Origin: Clostridia bacterium
GTDB taxonomy: Bacteria; Bacillota; Clostridia; Oscillospirales; CAG-272
Length of the DNA stretch: 7,013 nt
Direction of reading: 5' to 3'
Assembly: GCA_017455945.1 (NCBI GenBank)
Contig: JAFTLM010000122.1
Coordinates: 1-7,013, forward strand
A program made the translations under genes and the position numbers. Shown here in pieces: positions 1 to 6,914 of this stretch. The notes below the pieces were generated by a model, which saw nothing but the letters and a program-made list of their open reading frames with translations, searched no databases and had not been told where the DNA came from. Each line of letters begins with the position of its first letter. Position 1 is the stretch's first letter.

Positions 1-513
1 TCCCACGCTGGGATAGCCTATAAGTCCCACGTCGGCAATCATTTTAAGCTCAAGAATAACCTCCATTTCTTCGCCTCGCGTGCCGTTCTTGGCAAACATA
101 GGGGTCTGTCTTGTGGGGGTGGCGAAATGACGGTTGCCAAAGCCGCCTCTGCCGCCCTTGCAGCAGATGAAATCGGCTCCGTCGTCCTGAGACATATCGT
201 GGATTATTTTTCCGCTTTCGACCTCTTTGATAAGCGTTCCGGGGGGAACGAGAATAACCGTGTCGGGAGCGGTAACACCGTGCCGCATTGCACCCTCACC
301 GTTTCCGCCGTTTTCGGCAACGAATTTTCTTTTGTATCTGAACGCCAGCAGGGTGTTTGAGCCTTCGTCTACACGGAAAACTATATTTCCGCCGTGACCG
401 CCGTCACCGCCGTCGGGACCGCCGTGTGAAACGTATTTTTCACGTCTGAAAGACACCGCACCGTTTCCGCCGTTGCCGGCTCTGACGTATATTTTTATAT
501 TATCAACAAACAT
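1..513 (-). CDS. obg: Obg family GTPase, N-terminal part (cut by window edge)
   Basis: Obg is an essential GTP-binding protein that binds the 50S ribosomal subunit late in its assembly and is linked to stress and growth control. The 171 visible residues start MFVDNIKIYV and hold the glycine-rich Obg fold. Its hallmark is the run of GG/GN/GD repeats at residues 13-42, including FRREKY and GGPDGGDGG, followed by GGRGGFGN (120-127) and the FATPTRQTP segment (130-138). The GTPase domain begins with DVGLIGYPSVG (161-171), the first part of the P-loop; the Lys-Ser/Thr that completes it lies beyond base 1. The remaining GTPase motifs and C-terminal domain are outside the window. The start is ATG at 511-513, with GAAAGGAA about 10 bases before it. 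It follows the HAD gene by 30 bases and is probably in the same transcript. Family assignment is essentially certain. Confidence 0.96.
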   Translation of the reverse strand, partial: MFVDNIKIYVRAGNGGNGAVSFRREKYVSHGGPDGGDGGHGGNIVFRVDEGSNTLLAFRYKRKFVAENGGNGEGAMRHGVTAPDTVILVPPGTLIKEVESGKIIHDMSQDDGADFICCKGGRGGFGNRHFATPTRQTPMFAKNGTRGEEMEVILELKMIADVGLIGYPSVG

Positions 514-543
514 AATTTTTTATTCCTTTCTTCAAGAAAAGAA

Positions 544-1230
544 TTATTTTACTCCGCACAGCGACAGAAGTCTGTCTGTGTCAAGATAATTTTCCATTAC
601 TGCCGAAACGCCGTCAAGACCTTCGAACTTGTGGAAATCCTCTTTCTTTTCTATCATTATTATTTCTTTTGCACCTGCCGCCTTCGCCGACAGATATCCG
701 GGGAAGGAGTCCTCAAAGATGATGCAATCTTCAGCCTCAACACCCAGCTTTTTTGCCGCCGCAAGGTAGATGTCGGGGGCGGGCTTGCCTTTTATAGTCA
801 TGTCGTCGTAGACGAGATTTTTGTCGGGGGAGAACCATTTTTTCATCGGTTCAAGATTTTTTATGTAAAAATCAATGTTAAGCTTGGTGGAACCGGTGGC
901 AACGCCAAACGGGATACCCGCATCGGCAAGTTTCTCAAAGAACAGTTCCGCACCGTCAATAAACTTGAACATTTCCTTGTCCTTAAGGCACTCGTCAAAA
1001 TAAAGATTTTCCTTTTTGAAGCTGTATTCTCTTATTTTTTCGGGGGTGATGTCCGGGTCTATTGTCTTTTGAAATATCGTAGTATTGTCGCTTCCGATAA
1101 CTACGTTTTTGAATGTGTCTTCGTCGGGAATTTCGCCCTTTACTTCAAGGAAAAATCTTCTCCAAGCCTGTATGTGCTTGTCTGTGTCGTAAAACAGCGT
1201 TCCGTTAAAGTCAAATATGACAGCACTCAC
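544..1230 (-). CDS. HAD-superfamily hydrolase, beta-phosphoglucomutase-like subfamily
   Basis: A 228-residue cytoplasmic HAD protein, a normal length for the family. Visible motifs: nucleophile loop DFNGTL with Asp7; motif II VATGST with Thr112; Lys149 in GKPAPDIY; and the motif IV acids Glu173-Asp174 in FEDSFPGYLSAKAAG. Residues about 15-90 between motifs I and II fit a helical C1 cap like that of beta-phosphoglucomutase and phosphoglycolate phosphatase. Oddly, the second acid of motif I (normally DxD, the general acid/base) is Asn9, encoded by AAC. Activity may therefore be slow or altered, or the family may use another proton donor. The start is GTG at 1228-1230, overlapping the der stop by four bases (GTGA), with GGGAG ten bases upstream inside der; no nearby ATG would fit. 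This suggests translational coupling to der. The substrate cannot be told from sequence; a sugar phosphate or other small phosphoester is the usual range. Confidence 0.9.
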   Translation of the reverse strand: MSAVIFDFNGTLFYDTDKHIQAWRRFFLEVKGEIPDEDTFKNVVIGSDNTTIFQKTIDPDITPEKIREYSFKKENLYFDECLKDKEMFKFIDGAELFFEKLADAGIPFGVATGSTKLNIDFYIKNLEPMKKWFSPDKNLVYDDMTIKGKPAPDIYLAAAKKLGVEAEDCIIFEDSFPGYLSAKAAGAKEIIMIEKKEDFHKFEGLDGVSAVMENYLDTDRLLSLCGVK

Positions 1231-2558
1231 GCCTTGTCATCTCCCTTCATTCTGATTATCAGCTTTATGGGTGTTCCCGCAAAGCCAAAGGTGTCGCGGA
1301 GACAGTTCTCGATGTATCGCTGATAAGAGAAGTGGAAAAGCTCCACGTTGTTGCAGAAGATAACGAAGGTGGGGGGAGCAACCGATATTTGTGTCATATA
1401 GTATATCTTGAGCCTTCTGCCCTTGTCCGTGGGAGGCTGAACACGCATGGTAGCCTCACCCAGCACCTCATTGAGCATACCTGTGGAGATACGCATTGTG
1501 GACTGGTTATAAACGTATTTGATTCGTTCAAAAAGCGTTTCAACTCGCTGTCCCGTTTTTGCCGAAACGTAGACGATGGGAGCGTATGGCATATAGGCAA
1601 GCTCCGTGCGTATACGCTCGTTGAAGCTGTTGACCGTAGAGTTGTCCTTTTCTATGGAGTCCCACTTGTTTACAACTATAATGGTGGGCTTGCTCGCCTC
1701 GTGGGCAATACCCGCAATTTTTGTGTCCTGGTCGGTGATGCCGGTGCCCGCGTCTATCATAAGCAGACAAACGTCGGCACGCTCCACTGCCATATTGGCA
1801 CGGAGAACACTGTATTTTTCTATCTTGTCGTCTATCTTCGACTGACGGCGGATTCCCGCTGTGTCAATGAAGGTAAACTTTCCGTGCTCGTTTTCAAAGG
1901 GGGTGTCCACCGCGTCGCGTGTGGTGCCCGCAATGTTGGAAACGATAAGTCTTTCGTCACCGAGAATCTTATTTATAATTGATGACTTGCCCGCGTTGGG
2001 CTTTCCTATTACCGCAACCTTTATTGAGTCGTCGTCTTCGTTGTCGAACTCCTCTTCGGGGAGGTGAGCTATTACCGCATCAAGCAGGTCTCCGCTTCCG
2101 CTTCCGTGTACCGAGGAAACCGCAATCGGCTCTTCTTCAAACCCAAGCTCGTAGAATTCGTAGAACTCGTAGGGAACGTGACCTACGCTGTCGCACTTGT
2201 TTATGCAGGGGATGATGGGCTTTCCGCTCTTTTTGAGCATAGTCGCAATGTCTCTGTCGTCGGCTGTAAGTCCGGTCTTTACGTCGCACATAAAGACTAT
2301 AACGTCGGCGGTATCAATGGCAAGCTGAGCCTGAAAACGCATCTGCTTTAGTATGATATCGTCGGTTTTGGGCTCTATTCCGCCCGTGTCGATGACCACA
2401 AGCTTTTTGCCTGCCCAGTCGCACTCGCCGTAAATTCTGTCACGGGTTACACCGGGGGTGTCCTCGACTATGGAACGTCTTTCTCCTATAAGTTTATTGA
2501 ACAGTGTGCTTTTGCCCACGTTGGGTCTGCCCACTATGGCTATAATCGGTTTTGACAT
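1227..2558 (-). CDS. der: Ribosome-assembly GTPase Der (EngA), tandem GTPase domains
   Basis: Der has two GTPase domains in one chain and acts in maturation of the 50S ribosomal subunit. From the chosen start it is 443 residues, typical for the family. Domain 1: P-loop GRPNVGKS (10-17), G2 Thr38 in GVTRDR, DTGG (57-60), NKCD (120-123). Domain 2: P-loop GKPNAGKS (185-192), GTTRDA, DTAG (232-235), NKWD (297-300), SAK (332-334). An acidic linker (about 168-178) joins them, and a C-terminal KH-like domain covers about 355-440. An in-frame GTG exists 18 bases upstream (2574-2576), but the ribosome binding site AAAGGAGA lies between it and the ATG at 2556-2558, so the ATG is the better start, giving MSKPIIAIVG as expected. 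It lies 28 bases after the DUF512 gene, a neighbourhood common in Clostridia, and its stop overlaps the start of the HAD gene. All key motifs are intact. Confidence 0.97.
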   Translation of the reverse strand: MSKPIIAIVGRPNVGKSTLFNKLIGERRSIVEDTPGVTRDRIYGECDWAGKKLVVIDTGGIEPKTDDIILKQMRFQAQLAIDTADVIVFMCDVKTGLTADDRDIATMLKKSGKPIIPCINKCDSVGHVPYEFYEFYELGFEEEPIAVSSVHGSGSGDLLDAVIAHLPEEEFDNEDDDSIKVAVIGKPNAGKSSIINKILGDERLIVSNIAGTTRDAVDTPFENEHGKFTFIDTAGIRRQSKIDDKIEKYSVLRANMAVERADVCLLMIDAGTGITDQDTKIAGIAHEASKPTIIVVNKWDSIEKDNSTVNSFNERIRTELAYMPYAPIVYVSAKTGQRVETLFERIKYVYNQSTMRISTGMLNEVLGEATMRVQPPTDKGRRLKIYYMTQISVAPPTFVIFCNNVELFHFSYQRYIENCLRDTFGFAGTPIKLIIRMKGDDKA

Positions 2559-2575
2559 TTTTATTTCTCCTTTCA
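2559..2575 (-). promoter_or_regulatory. Ribosome binding site that fixes the der start
   Basis: On the minus strand the bases read GAAAGGAGAAATAAAA directly before ATG 2556-2558. The AGGAG core is eight bases from this ATG, an ideal spacing. The longer reading frame beginning at GTG 2574-2576 would place this site inside the coding region and has no comparable site before it. This supports the shorter Der protein. Confidence 0.8.
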
Positions 2576-2586
2576 CTTGAAAAGAT

Positions 2587-3915
2587 TCAGATGATTTCTT
2601 GTCCTAAGAATGCGGCAAGCAGTTTCGCACCGTCATTTTTGCAAAAGGTTATTTTGGCTCCGCCAAGCTTTTCCGAAAGTGTATCGGGGGACATTCCGCA
2701 AAGGAACAGATCTCCCTCGGCACGCAGGGTGTTTGAAGAGAGCAACAGCTCGTCGCCAAGGTCACAGCCTTTAAGCTGGGCGGCAAGGTCGACACCGGTA
2801 AGCAATCCCGATACGGTGATGCTTTCTCCGAAAAATCGGTTTGTTATTTTGTAGACGTTTACCGTAAGCCCCTCAACTTTACTTTCTGCAAGAAGTGCCA
2901 AAGATTTCAGGTGCTCGTATGCGGCAACTCCGGTTGCTACCGATACCTTTCTGGGGGCGTCGAGTGTTTTTTTGTCGAGCATATCGAGATAAAAATCAAG
3001 CTCCGAGGAAAATTCCGCCTCCAGTGAGCGAAGCATTCCCACTCCGTTTTCTATCTGGGCGTAATCTTCGTAATAATCTTCGTCGGGAAGAGGAACACCG
3101 CCTTTTATGTATAGCTCGTCGGCACAGTAAAAGAGGCGTGTGCCGTATTTTTTTACACACTCGTCACCGAAGGAGGTAACTTGTTTTATTACTTCAACAC
3201 ACTCTTGCGGAGTGAATGCCTCAAGCTCATAAAGTCCGTCGCGGAATTTGGTAAGTCCCGCGGGGACTATGGAACAGCTTGAGAGGGCGGGGAAGAGCTG
3301 TTGAAGGTCGTTCATTGAACGGTCAAGCTCCTCCTTGTCGTTTATGTTTTTGCAAAGAACTATCTGGGCGCATATTTTAATGCCTGCCTCTTTAAAGCGG
3401 TTAAGATAGGAAAGAACCCTGCCCGCATTTTTGTTTTTCATCATTTTGACACGCAGTTCGGGATTGGTGGTGTGCACCGAGACGTTGACCGGAGAAATGT
3501 GCATCTTTATGATGCGGTCGATATCCTTGTCCGAGAGGTTGGTCATGGTGATGTAATTCCCGTGGAGAAAAGATAAGCGAGAGTCGTCGTCTTTAAAATA
3601 AAGCGTTTCACGCATACCCTTCGGGAGCTGGTCTATAAAACAGAATATGCACCTGTTCAGACAAGAGTGCTTTTTGTCCATAAGAGGAGTTTCAAAGTCA
3701 AGCCCTATGTCGTCGTATTCGCCCTTCATAATTTTGACCGAAAAGGTGTTCTCGCCGCGTTTGAGCGCAAGAAAAACCGACGTGTCGGCAAGATAAAAAC
3801 GATAGTCCAGAACGTCGTTTATCTCGTTTCCGTTAATCGATATCAGTGTGTCGTCGGCGGCTATGCCCGCTTTTTTCGCGCGTGAGCCGTCAAGCACGGA
3901 AGTAATCTTTACCAT
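2587..3915 (-). CDS. PDZ / radical SAM-like / DUF512 protein of unknown function
   Basis: A 442-residue protein matching the DUF512 family (PDZ-like N-terminus, radical SAM-type core, C-terminal DUF512 domain). Residues 1-60 look like a PDZ domain (ITSVLDGSRAKKAGIAADD, then LISINGNEI). Cys85, Cys89 and Cys92 in HSCLNRCIFCF form the CX3CX2C cluster motif of radical S-adenosylmethionine enzymes, so a 4Fe-4S cluster is expected. The core continues with LHGNYITMTNL (117-127), NVSVHTTNPELR (144-155) and a second conserved stretch FYCADELYIKGG (262-273). The C-terminal third (about 325-440) is the DUF512-type domain. No signal peptide or membrane segment is seen, so it is probably cytoplasmic. Its reaction and substrate are unknown to me. 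Its frequent place next to der in Clostridia hints at a link with ribosome or RNA work, but that is inference. The start is ATG 3913-3915, six bases after GGAGG. It is the first gene of its transcript. Confidence 0.92.
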   Translation of the reverse strand: MVKITSVLDGSRAKKAGIAADDTLISINGNEINDVLDYRFYLADTSVFLALKRGENTFSVKIMKGEYDDIGLDFETPLMDKKHSCLNRCIFCFIDQLPKGMRETLYFKDDDSRLSFLHGNYITMTNLSDKDIDRIIKMHISPVNVSVHTTNPELRVKMMKNKNAGRVLSYLNRFKEAGIKICAQIVLCKNINDKEELDRSMNDLQQLFPALSSCSIVPAGLTKFRDGLYELEAFTPQECVEVIKQVTSFGDECVKKYGTRLFYCADELYIKGGVPLPDEDYYEDYAQIENGVGMLRSLEAEFSSELDFYLDMLDKKTLDAPRKVSVATGVAAYEHLKSLALLAESKVEGLTVNVYKITNRFFGESITVSGLLTGVDLAAQLKGCDLGDELLLSSNTLRAEGDLFLCGMSPDTLSEKLGGAKITFCKNDGAKLLAAFLGQEII

Positions 3916-3939
3916 TGTGCTCCTCCTTTCCTTGATTTT

Positions 3940-3960
3940 GCCGTTTGAATATAAAACGGC
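3940..3960 (-). repeat. Perfect hairpin in the leader of the DUF512-der operon
   Basis: GCCGTTT (3940-3946) and AAACGGC (3954-3960) are exact reverse complements around a 7-base loop. On the minus strand the hairpin lies downstream of the predicted transcription start (about 3975) and 10-11 bases before the Shine-Dalgarno region. It is not followed by a run of T, so it is not a terminator. It could stabilise the 5' end of the mRNA, influence initiation or be a protein-binding site; the sequence cannot decide. Confidence 0.55.
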
Positions 3961-3981
3961 AAATAGACACAGCTACTAAAT

Positions 3982-4010
3982 AGTATACCACAAAAATCTT
4001 TCTTTTTCAA
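3982..4010 (-). promoter_or_regulatory. Vegetative (sigma-A type) promoter for the DUF512-der-HAD-obg unit
   Basis: On the minus strand TTGAAA (4005-4010) and TATACT (3982-3987) are separated by exactly 17 bases. Each hexamer differs from consensus at one position. TG at 3989-3990, one base before the -10 box, gives an extended -10 element. Transcription should begin near 3975, leaving a leader of about 60 bases before the DUF512 ATG. The promoter sits just after the mglC terminator, which separates the two transcription units. Confidence 0.75.
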
Positions 4011-4030
4011 TCCTTTAAATAAAATATTTT

Positions 4031-4059
4031 CAAAAAAGGACTGAGCATTAAGCTCAGCC
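4031..4059 (-). terminator. Rho-independent terminator after mglC
   Basis: Directly after the mglC stop, the minus strand has GGCTGAGC, loop TTAAT, then GCTCAGTCC and TTTTTT. The stem has six Watson-Crick pairs extended by a G-T and a G-C pair. Read on the plus strand, the same hairpin is followed by TTATTTTTT, so it may act in both directions, although no plus-strand gene is seen here. Confidence 0.85.
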
Positions 4060-5130
4060 TTATTTTTTAGCGAGATATTTTCTCATGTCTATGGCACAGG
4101 CGGCGAGGATTATAAGCCCTTTTATGACGTATTGCATATTGGAATCTATTCCCAAGAAGGTAAGTCCCACGAAAATTATTCTGAGAAGCAGTACGCCCAT
4201 AATTACACCGCGAATTTTTCCTATTCCGCCCACAAATGAAACTCCGCCGATAACGCAGGCGGCTATGGCGTCAAGCTCGTAATTAAGACCGGTGGCGGCA
4301 CTGTTGGAGCCTATTCTTGCCGCCTCAATGAATCCTGTTATGCCGTACAACACACCGGCTAACATAAAAACGAGAATTATCGTGCGGTTTACGTTGACGC
4401 CCGATACGTTTGCGGCTTCGGGATTGGAGCCTACGGCAAACATATTTTTGCCGAAAACGGTTTTGTTCCACACGAACCACATAACAACGGTGATTATTGC
4501 TACGTAAAGCACGTAATTGGGAATGGAGGTGTCGCCTATGCGTATCAAGCTTCCGTTTATAAATTCGGAGTAATTACGTGAAAGCCCCGAGATAGACTGT
4601 CCGTTGTTGGTGCCTTCCATCAAATATATAAGAAGTGCACCGTAGGTTATCAGCTGAGTCGCCAGTGTGACGATGAAGGGGTGAAGCTTGAACTTTGCCG
4701 TGCAAAAACCGTTGACGAATCCTACAAGAGCGCCTATTGCGACAACTATAAAGAAAACCAGGGTGAGTGGAAGCGTAGGCAGAGAAGGAAACATTTTTGC
4801 GGCATATTCGCTCGACTGTAAAAGCGAGGCGGCAATGCAGGCGCTAACGCCCACTATTCTGCCTGCCGAAAGGTCGGTTCCCATAAGAATAATGCACCCC
4901 GCAATTCCGAGAGCTATGGGGAGGTTGGCTGCCGAGAGTGAAATTATATTTATTATTGAAGAAAGTGAGAGAAATCTTGGGTCATACAGGGCTATTCCTG
5001 CGATAGATATGAACAAAAGAATATAGAGTAAGCGGTTGATGAAAAATTCCTTTATTTTAAAAGCTCTTTCTTTGGAATCCAGCGACTTGAAATCGTCCAA
5101 TCTTCTTTTGATGTTGAATTTTTGTAACAT
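4060..5130 (-). CDS. mglC: Galactose/methylgalactoside-type ABC transporter permease
   Basis: A 356-residue polytopic inner-membrane protein of the RbsC/MglC permease family that forms the sugar channel of an ABC importer driven by MglA. A basic, soluble N-terminus of about 30 residues precedes roughly ten hydrophobic segments, near 32-49, 67-83, 92-105, 120-140, 151-170, 205-220, 248-265, 285-302, 306-325 and 332-346. GTDLSAGR (84-91) after a hydrophobic helix is the feature by which I recognise MglC rather than RbsC or XylH. EAANVSGVNV (238-247) is the cytoplasmic loop that contacts the ATPase. The N-terminus is about 20 residues longer than in the E. coli protein. The start ATG 5128-5130 is preceded by AAGGGAGAAG, which overlaps the mglA stop; 11 bases separate the genes, so translation is probably coupled. 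The sugar is most likely galactose or a galactoside, but related sugars such as glucose are possible. Confidence 0.93.
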   Translation of the reverse strand: MLQKFNIKRRLDDFKSLDSKERAFKIKEFFINRLLYILLFISIAGIALYDPRFLSLSSIINIISLSAANLPIALGIAGCIILMGTDLSAGRIVGVSACIAASLLQSSEYAAKMFPSLPTLPLTLVFFIVVAIGALVGFVNGFCTAKFKLHPFIVTLATQLITYGALLIYLMEGTNNGQSISGLSRNYSEFINGSLIRIGDTSIPNYVLYVAIITVVMWFVWNKTVFGKNMFAVGSNPEAANVSGVNVNRTIILVFMLAGVLYGITGFIEAARIGSNSAATGLNYELDAIAACVIGGVSFVGGIGKIRGVIMGVLLLRIIFVGLTFLGIDSNMQYVIKGLIILAACAIDMRKYLAKK

Positions 5131-5141
5131 AGACTTCTCCC

Positions 5142-6641
5142 TTATATAAATTTTGCGGCAAGAGCCATTATTTCTTCCTGGGTGGCTGAAGAGGCGTCAA
5201 GCTCTCCCGCAAGTCGACCACCCGACATAACCAGAATTCTGTGGCAAAGACCAAGCAATTCGGGCATTTCGCTTGAAACCATAAGCACTGATTTTCCCTC
5301 TTTGGCAAGCTCTGTTATCAGTTGGTAAATCTCGTATTTTGCACCCACGTCAATACCTCTGGTAGGCTCGTCGAGAAGCAAAAATGATGGCTTCGTCAAC
5401 AGCCACCTGGCTAATATAACTTTTTGCTGTTTTCCGCCCGAAAGGGAACGGATTTTGGTAGCCCTTGACGGGGTTTTTGTTTTCATTGCCGCAATGCCCC
5501 AGTCGGTGTCTATTCTCATTTTCTTCGCGTCTAACAGCAGACCTCTGCGGTAGCTTTTGATGTTTGATATCACGGTGTTGTCGGTGATGTCGAGAATTGA
5601 AAATATTCCGGTTGCCCGACGCTCCTCGGTTATCAACGCAAATTTGTTTTTTATGGCTTCCGACGGAGAATTATTTCTTATTTCTTCCCCCTGTAAAATT
5701 ATTTTGCCTTCGCTTTTGGTCAATAATCCGAACAGCGTTTCCAGCAACTCGGTACGTCCCGAGCCGTCAAGCCCCGCCACGCCTACTATTTCGCCTCGTT
5801 TCAGGTCAAAGCTGACGTTTTTTGTGTTGGCGTAACGGGCACTGAGATTTTCCACTCTGAGGACGGTTTCGCCTATTTGTTGTGGCTTCGGCGGAAATCT
5901 GTCTTTTAATTCGCGTCCCACCATAAGATGAATAATTTTGTCTATTGACAGAGCCTCACAGGGTTCTGTGGCTATGTGACGCCCGTCTCTCATTACAGTG
6001 ACTTCGTCGGAGATTTTCATTATTTCTTCCATTTTGTGGGAGATATAAATTATCCCGCAACCGCTGTCTCTTAGCTTTTTTATGATTTTGAAAAGCTGTT
6101 CCGCCTCTTTGTCGTTAAGCGATGACGTGGGCTCGTCAAGAACGATTATTTTGGCATCGTAGGAGACTGCTTTCGCAATTTCAGCCATCTGCCTTCTTGA
6201 AACCGACATTTCGTTCATAACCGTTCCCGCGTCGATTTTTATTTCCAGCTTTTCAAAAAGTTCCGCCGTCTTTTTTTTCATTTCCTTTTCGGCAACCGCT
6301 ATGCCAAAGCGTGTCGGATATCTGCCAAGCCATATGTTGTCCGCCACGTTTCGGGTTAAAGCCTGGTTCAGCTCCTGATGTACCATCGCTATTCCGAGTT
6401 CCAACGCCTCTTTCGGTGTTTGTGGCTGTATTTTTTTGCCGTTTAGATATATCTCCCCGCTGTCGCAGGAATAAATTCCGAAAAGGCATTTCATAAGCGT
6501 CGATTTTCCCGCACCGTTTTCACCCATGAGTGCGTGAATACTGCCCGCTCTTACGTTAAGCGTCACGCCGTCAAGAGCCTTGACACCGGGAAAAAATTTG
6601 CTTATGTTCGTCATCTGTAAAAGATAATTTTCTTGCATCAT
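5142..6641 (-). CDS. mglA: Galactose/methylgalactoside-type ABC transporter ATPase, two nucleotide-binding domains
   Basis: A 499-residue peripheral membrane ATPase that energises sugar import through MglC; the length matches MglA/RbsA proteins. Domain 1: Walker A GENGAGKST (40-48), Q-loop VHQE (Gln89), degenerate signature MSVSRRQ (145-151), Walker B IIVLDEPTSSL (165-175), switch His202 in ISHKMEE. Domain 2: altered Walker A GLDGSGRT (290-297) with Arg for Lys, ITEERRATGI (337-346), intact signature LSGGKQQK (400-407), Walker B LLLDEPTRGIDVGAK (421-435), and Ser in place of the switch His (VSSEMPELLG). The degenerate second site is normal for this family, not damage. Phrases such as GCGIIYISHKMEEI, ATEP and KTP near 389-391 resemble MglA more than RbsA. 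Two ATGs are adjacent; 6639-6641 is chosen because GAGGA lies seven bases upstream. The binding-protein gene expected upstream is not in the window. Confidence 0.94.
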   Translation of the reverse strand: MMQENYLLQMTNISKFFPGVKALDGVTLNVRAGSIHALMGENGAGKSTLMKCLFGIYSCDSGEIYLNGKKIQPQTPKEALELGIAMVHQELNQALTRNVADNIWLGRYPTRFGIAVAEKEMKKKTAELFEKLEIKIDAGTVMNEMSVSRRQMAEIAKAVSYDAKIIVLDEPTSSLNDKEAEQLFKIIKKLRDSGCGIIYISHKMEEIMKISDEVTVMRDGRHIATEPCEALSIDKIIHLMVGRELKDRFPPKPQQIGETVLRVENLSARYANTKNVSFDLKRGEIVGVAGLDGSGRTELLETLFGLLTKSEGKIILQGEEIRNNSPSEAIKNKFALITEERRATGIFSILDITDNTVISNIKSYRRGLLLDAKKMRIDTDWGIAAMKTKTPSRATKIRSLSGGKQQKVILARWLLTKPSFLLLDEPTRGIDVGAKYEIYQLITELAKEGKSVLMVSSEMPELLGLCHRILVMSGGRLAGELDASSATQEEIMALAAKFI

Positions 6642-6664
6642 AAAGTTTTCCTCTTGTAAAATAA

Positions 6665-6670
6665 ATTATA
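6665..6670 (-). promoter_or_regulatory. Possible -10 box close to mglA
   Basis: The minus strand carries a perfect TATAAT here, 23 bases before the mglA ATG, so transcription would start about 17 bases before the gene. No good -35 hexamer is found at 16-19 bases upstream (GAACAC at 17), and no TG extension precedes it. It may be a weak internal promoter allowing mglA-mglC transcription independent of an upstream gene, or a chance match in an AT-rich stretch. Confidence 0.3.
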
Positions 6671-6734
6671 GTTTGGCGGCGAGGGATGTGTTCGCACCGC
6701 ACCCATAAGAGCCCCCACGCCAGTGGGTGCGAGT

Positions 6735-6772
6735 CAAGGCTGCACAAGCCTTGTCGCTCACCGCAGTGAGCG
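6735..6772. repeat. Two adjacent perfect hairpins
   Basis: CAAGGCT (6735-6741) pairs with AGCCTTG (6747-6753) across the loop GCACA. One base later CGCTCAC (6755-6761) pairs with GTGAGCG (6766-6772) across the loop CGCA. Both stems are seven perfect pairs and GC-rich. Neither is followed by a proper T-run on either strand, so they do not look like ordinary terminators. Paired short GC-rich hairpins are typical of REP-like intergenic repeats. Confidence 0.65.
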
Positions 6773-6805
6773 AAACTCCCCCAAACGGCGTTTTTCTTTT
6801 TGCGA

Positions 6806-6845
6806 ACTTTTTCTTTTTGCGCCTTTGGCTTCAAAAAGAAAAAGT
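6806..6845. repeat. Hairpin A: 14-bp perfect stem with 12-base loop
   Basis: ACTTTTTCTTTTTG (6806-6819) is exactly complementary to CAAAAAGAAAAAGT (6832-6845). The 12-base loop CGCCTTTGGCTT can itself form a small GCC/GGC stem. The left half is part of a 17-base tandem repeat: TTTTTCTTTTTGCG occurs at 6791-6804 and again at 6808-6821, so the hairpin can slip. No T-run follows on either strand. Confidence 0.7.
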
Positions 6846-6914
6846 GGACTAACGGCTTGGATAGCTTTATTTCTGTAGGCTACAGCGGTTTTGTAAGGCA
6901 TAATTCGGAGCTCC

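Noticed and set aside
290..297. Loss of the catalytic Lys in the second Walker A of MglA (residues 290-297 of the protein) as a sign of gene decay
   Set aside because: A degenerate second nucleotide site is normal in MglA/RbsA-type ATPases, and the signature and Walker B motifs of that domain are intact.
127..360. Plus-strand frame opposite the Obg glycine-rich domain
   Set aside because: It is antisense to a clearly conserved Obg domain and arises from its GGC/GGN-rich codons.
526..540. Short palindrome TTCTTGAAGAA between the HAD gene and obg as a terminator or operator
   Set aside because: The stem is only five or six AT-rich pairs with almost no loop and no T-run, and it overlaps the obg ribosome binding site; chance is the simplest explanation.
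631..1323. Plus-strand open frame of 230 codons opposite the HAD gene
   Set aside because: It is antisense to a gene with all HAD motifs and shows no recognisable domain. Long antisense frames are common in this codon usage.
1332..1982. Plus-strand open frame of 216 codons opposite der
   Set aside because: It is a shadow of der, whose GTPase motifs on the other strand are complete, and has no recognised domain of its own.
2559..2576. Longer Der protein starting at GTG 2574-2576
   Set aside because: The ribosome binding site lies inside this extension, and the shorter product begins exactly as Der proteins normally do.
6571..6834. Minus-strand reading frame of 87 codons beginning MKPKAQKEK, overlapping the start of mglA
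   Set aside because: It overlaps the 5' end of mglA in another frame, crosses several perfect hairpins, is rich in Lys/Arg and Cys/Trp in no domain-like pattern, and lacks a convincing ribosome binding site.
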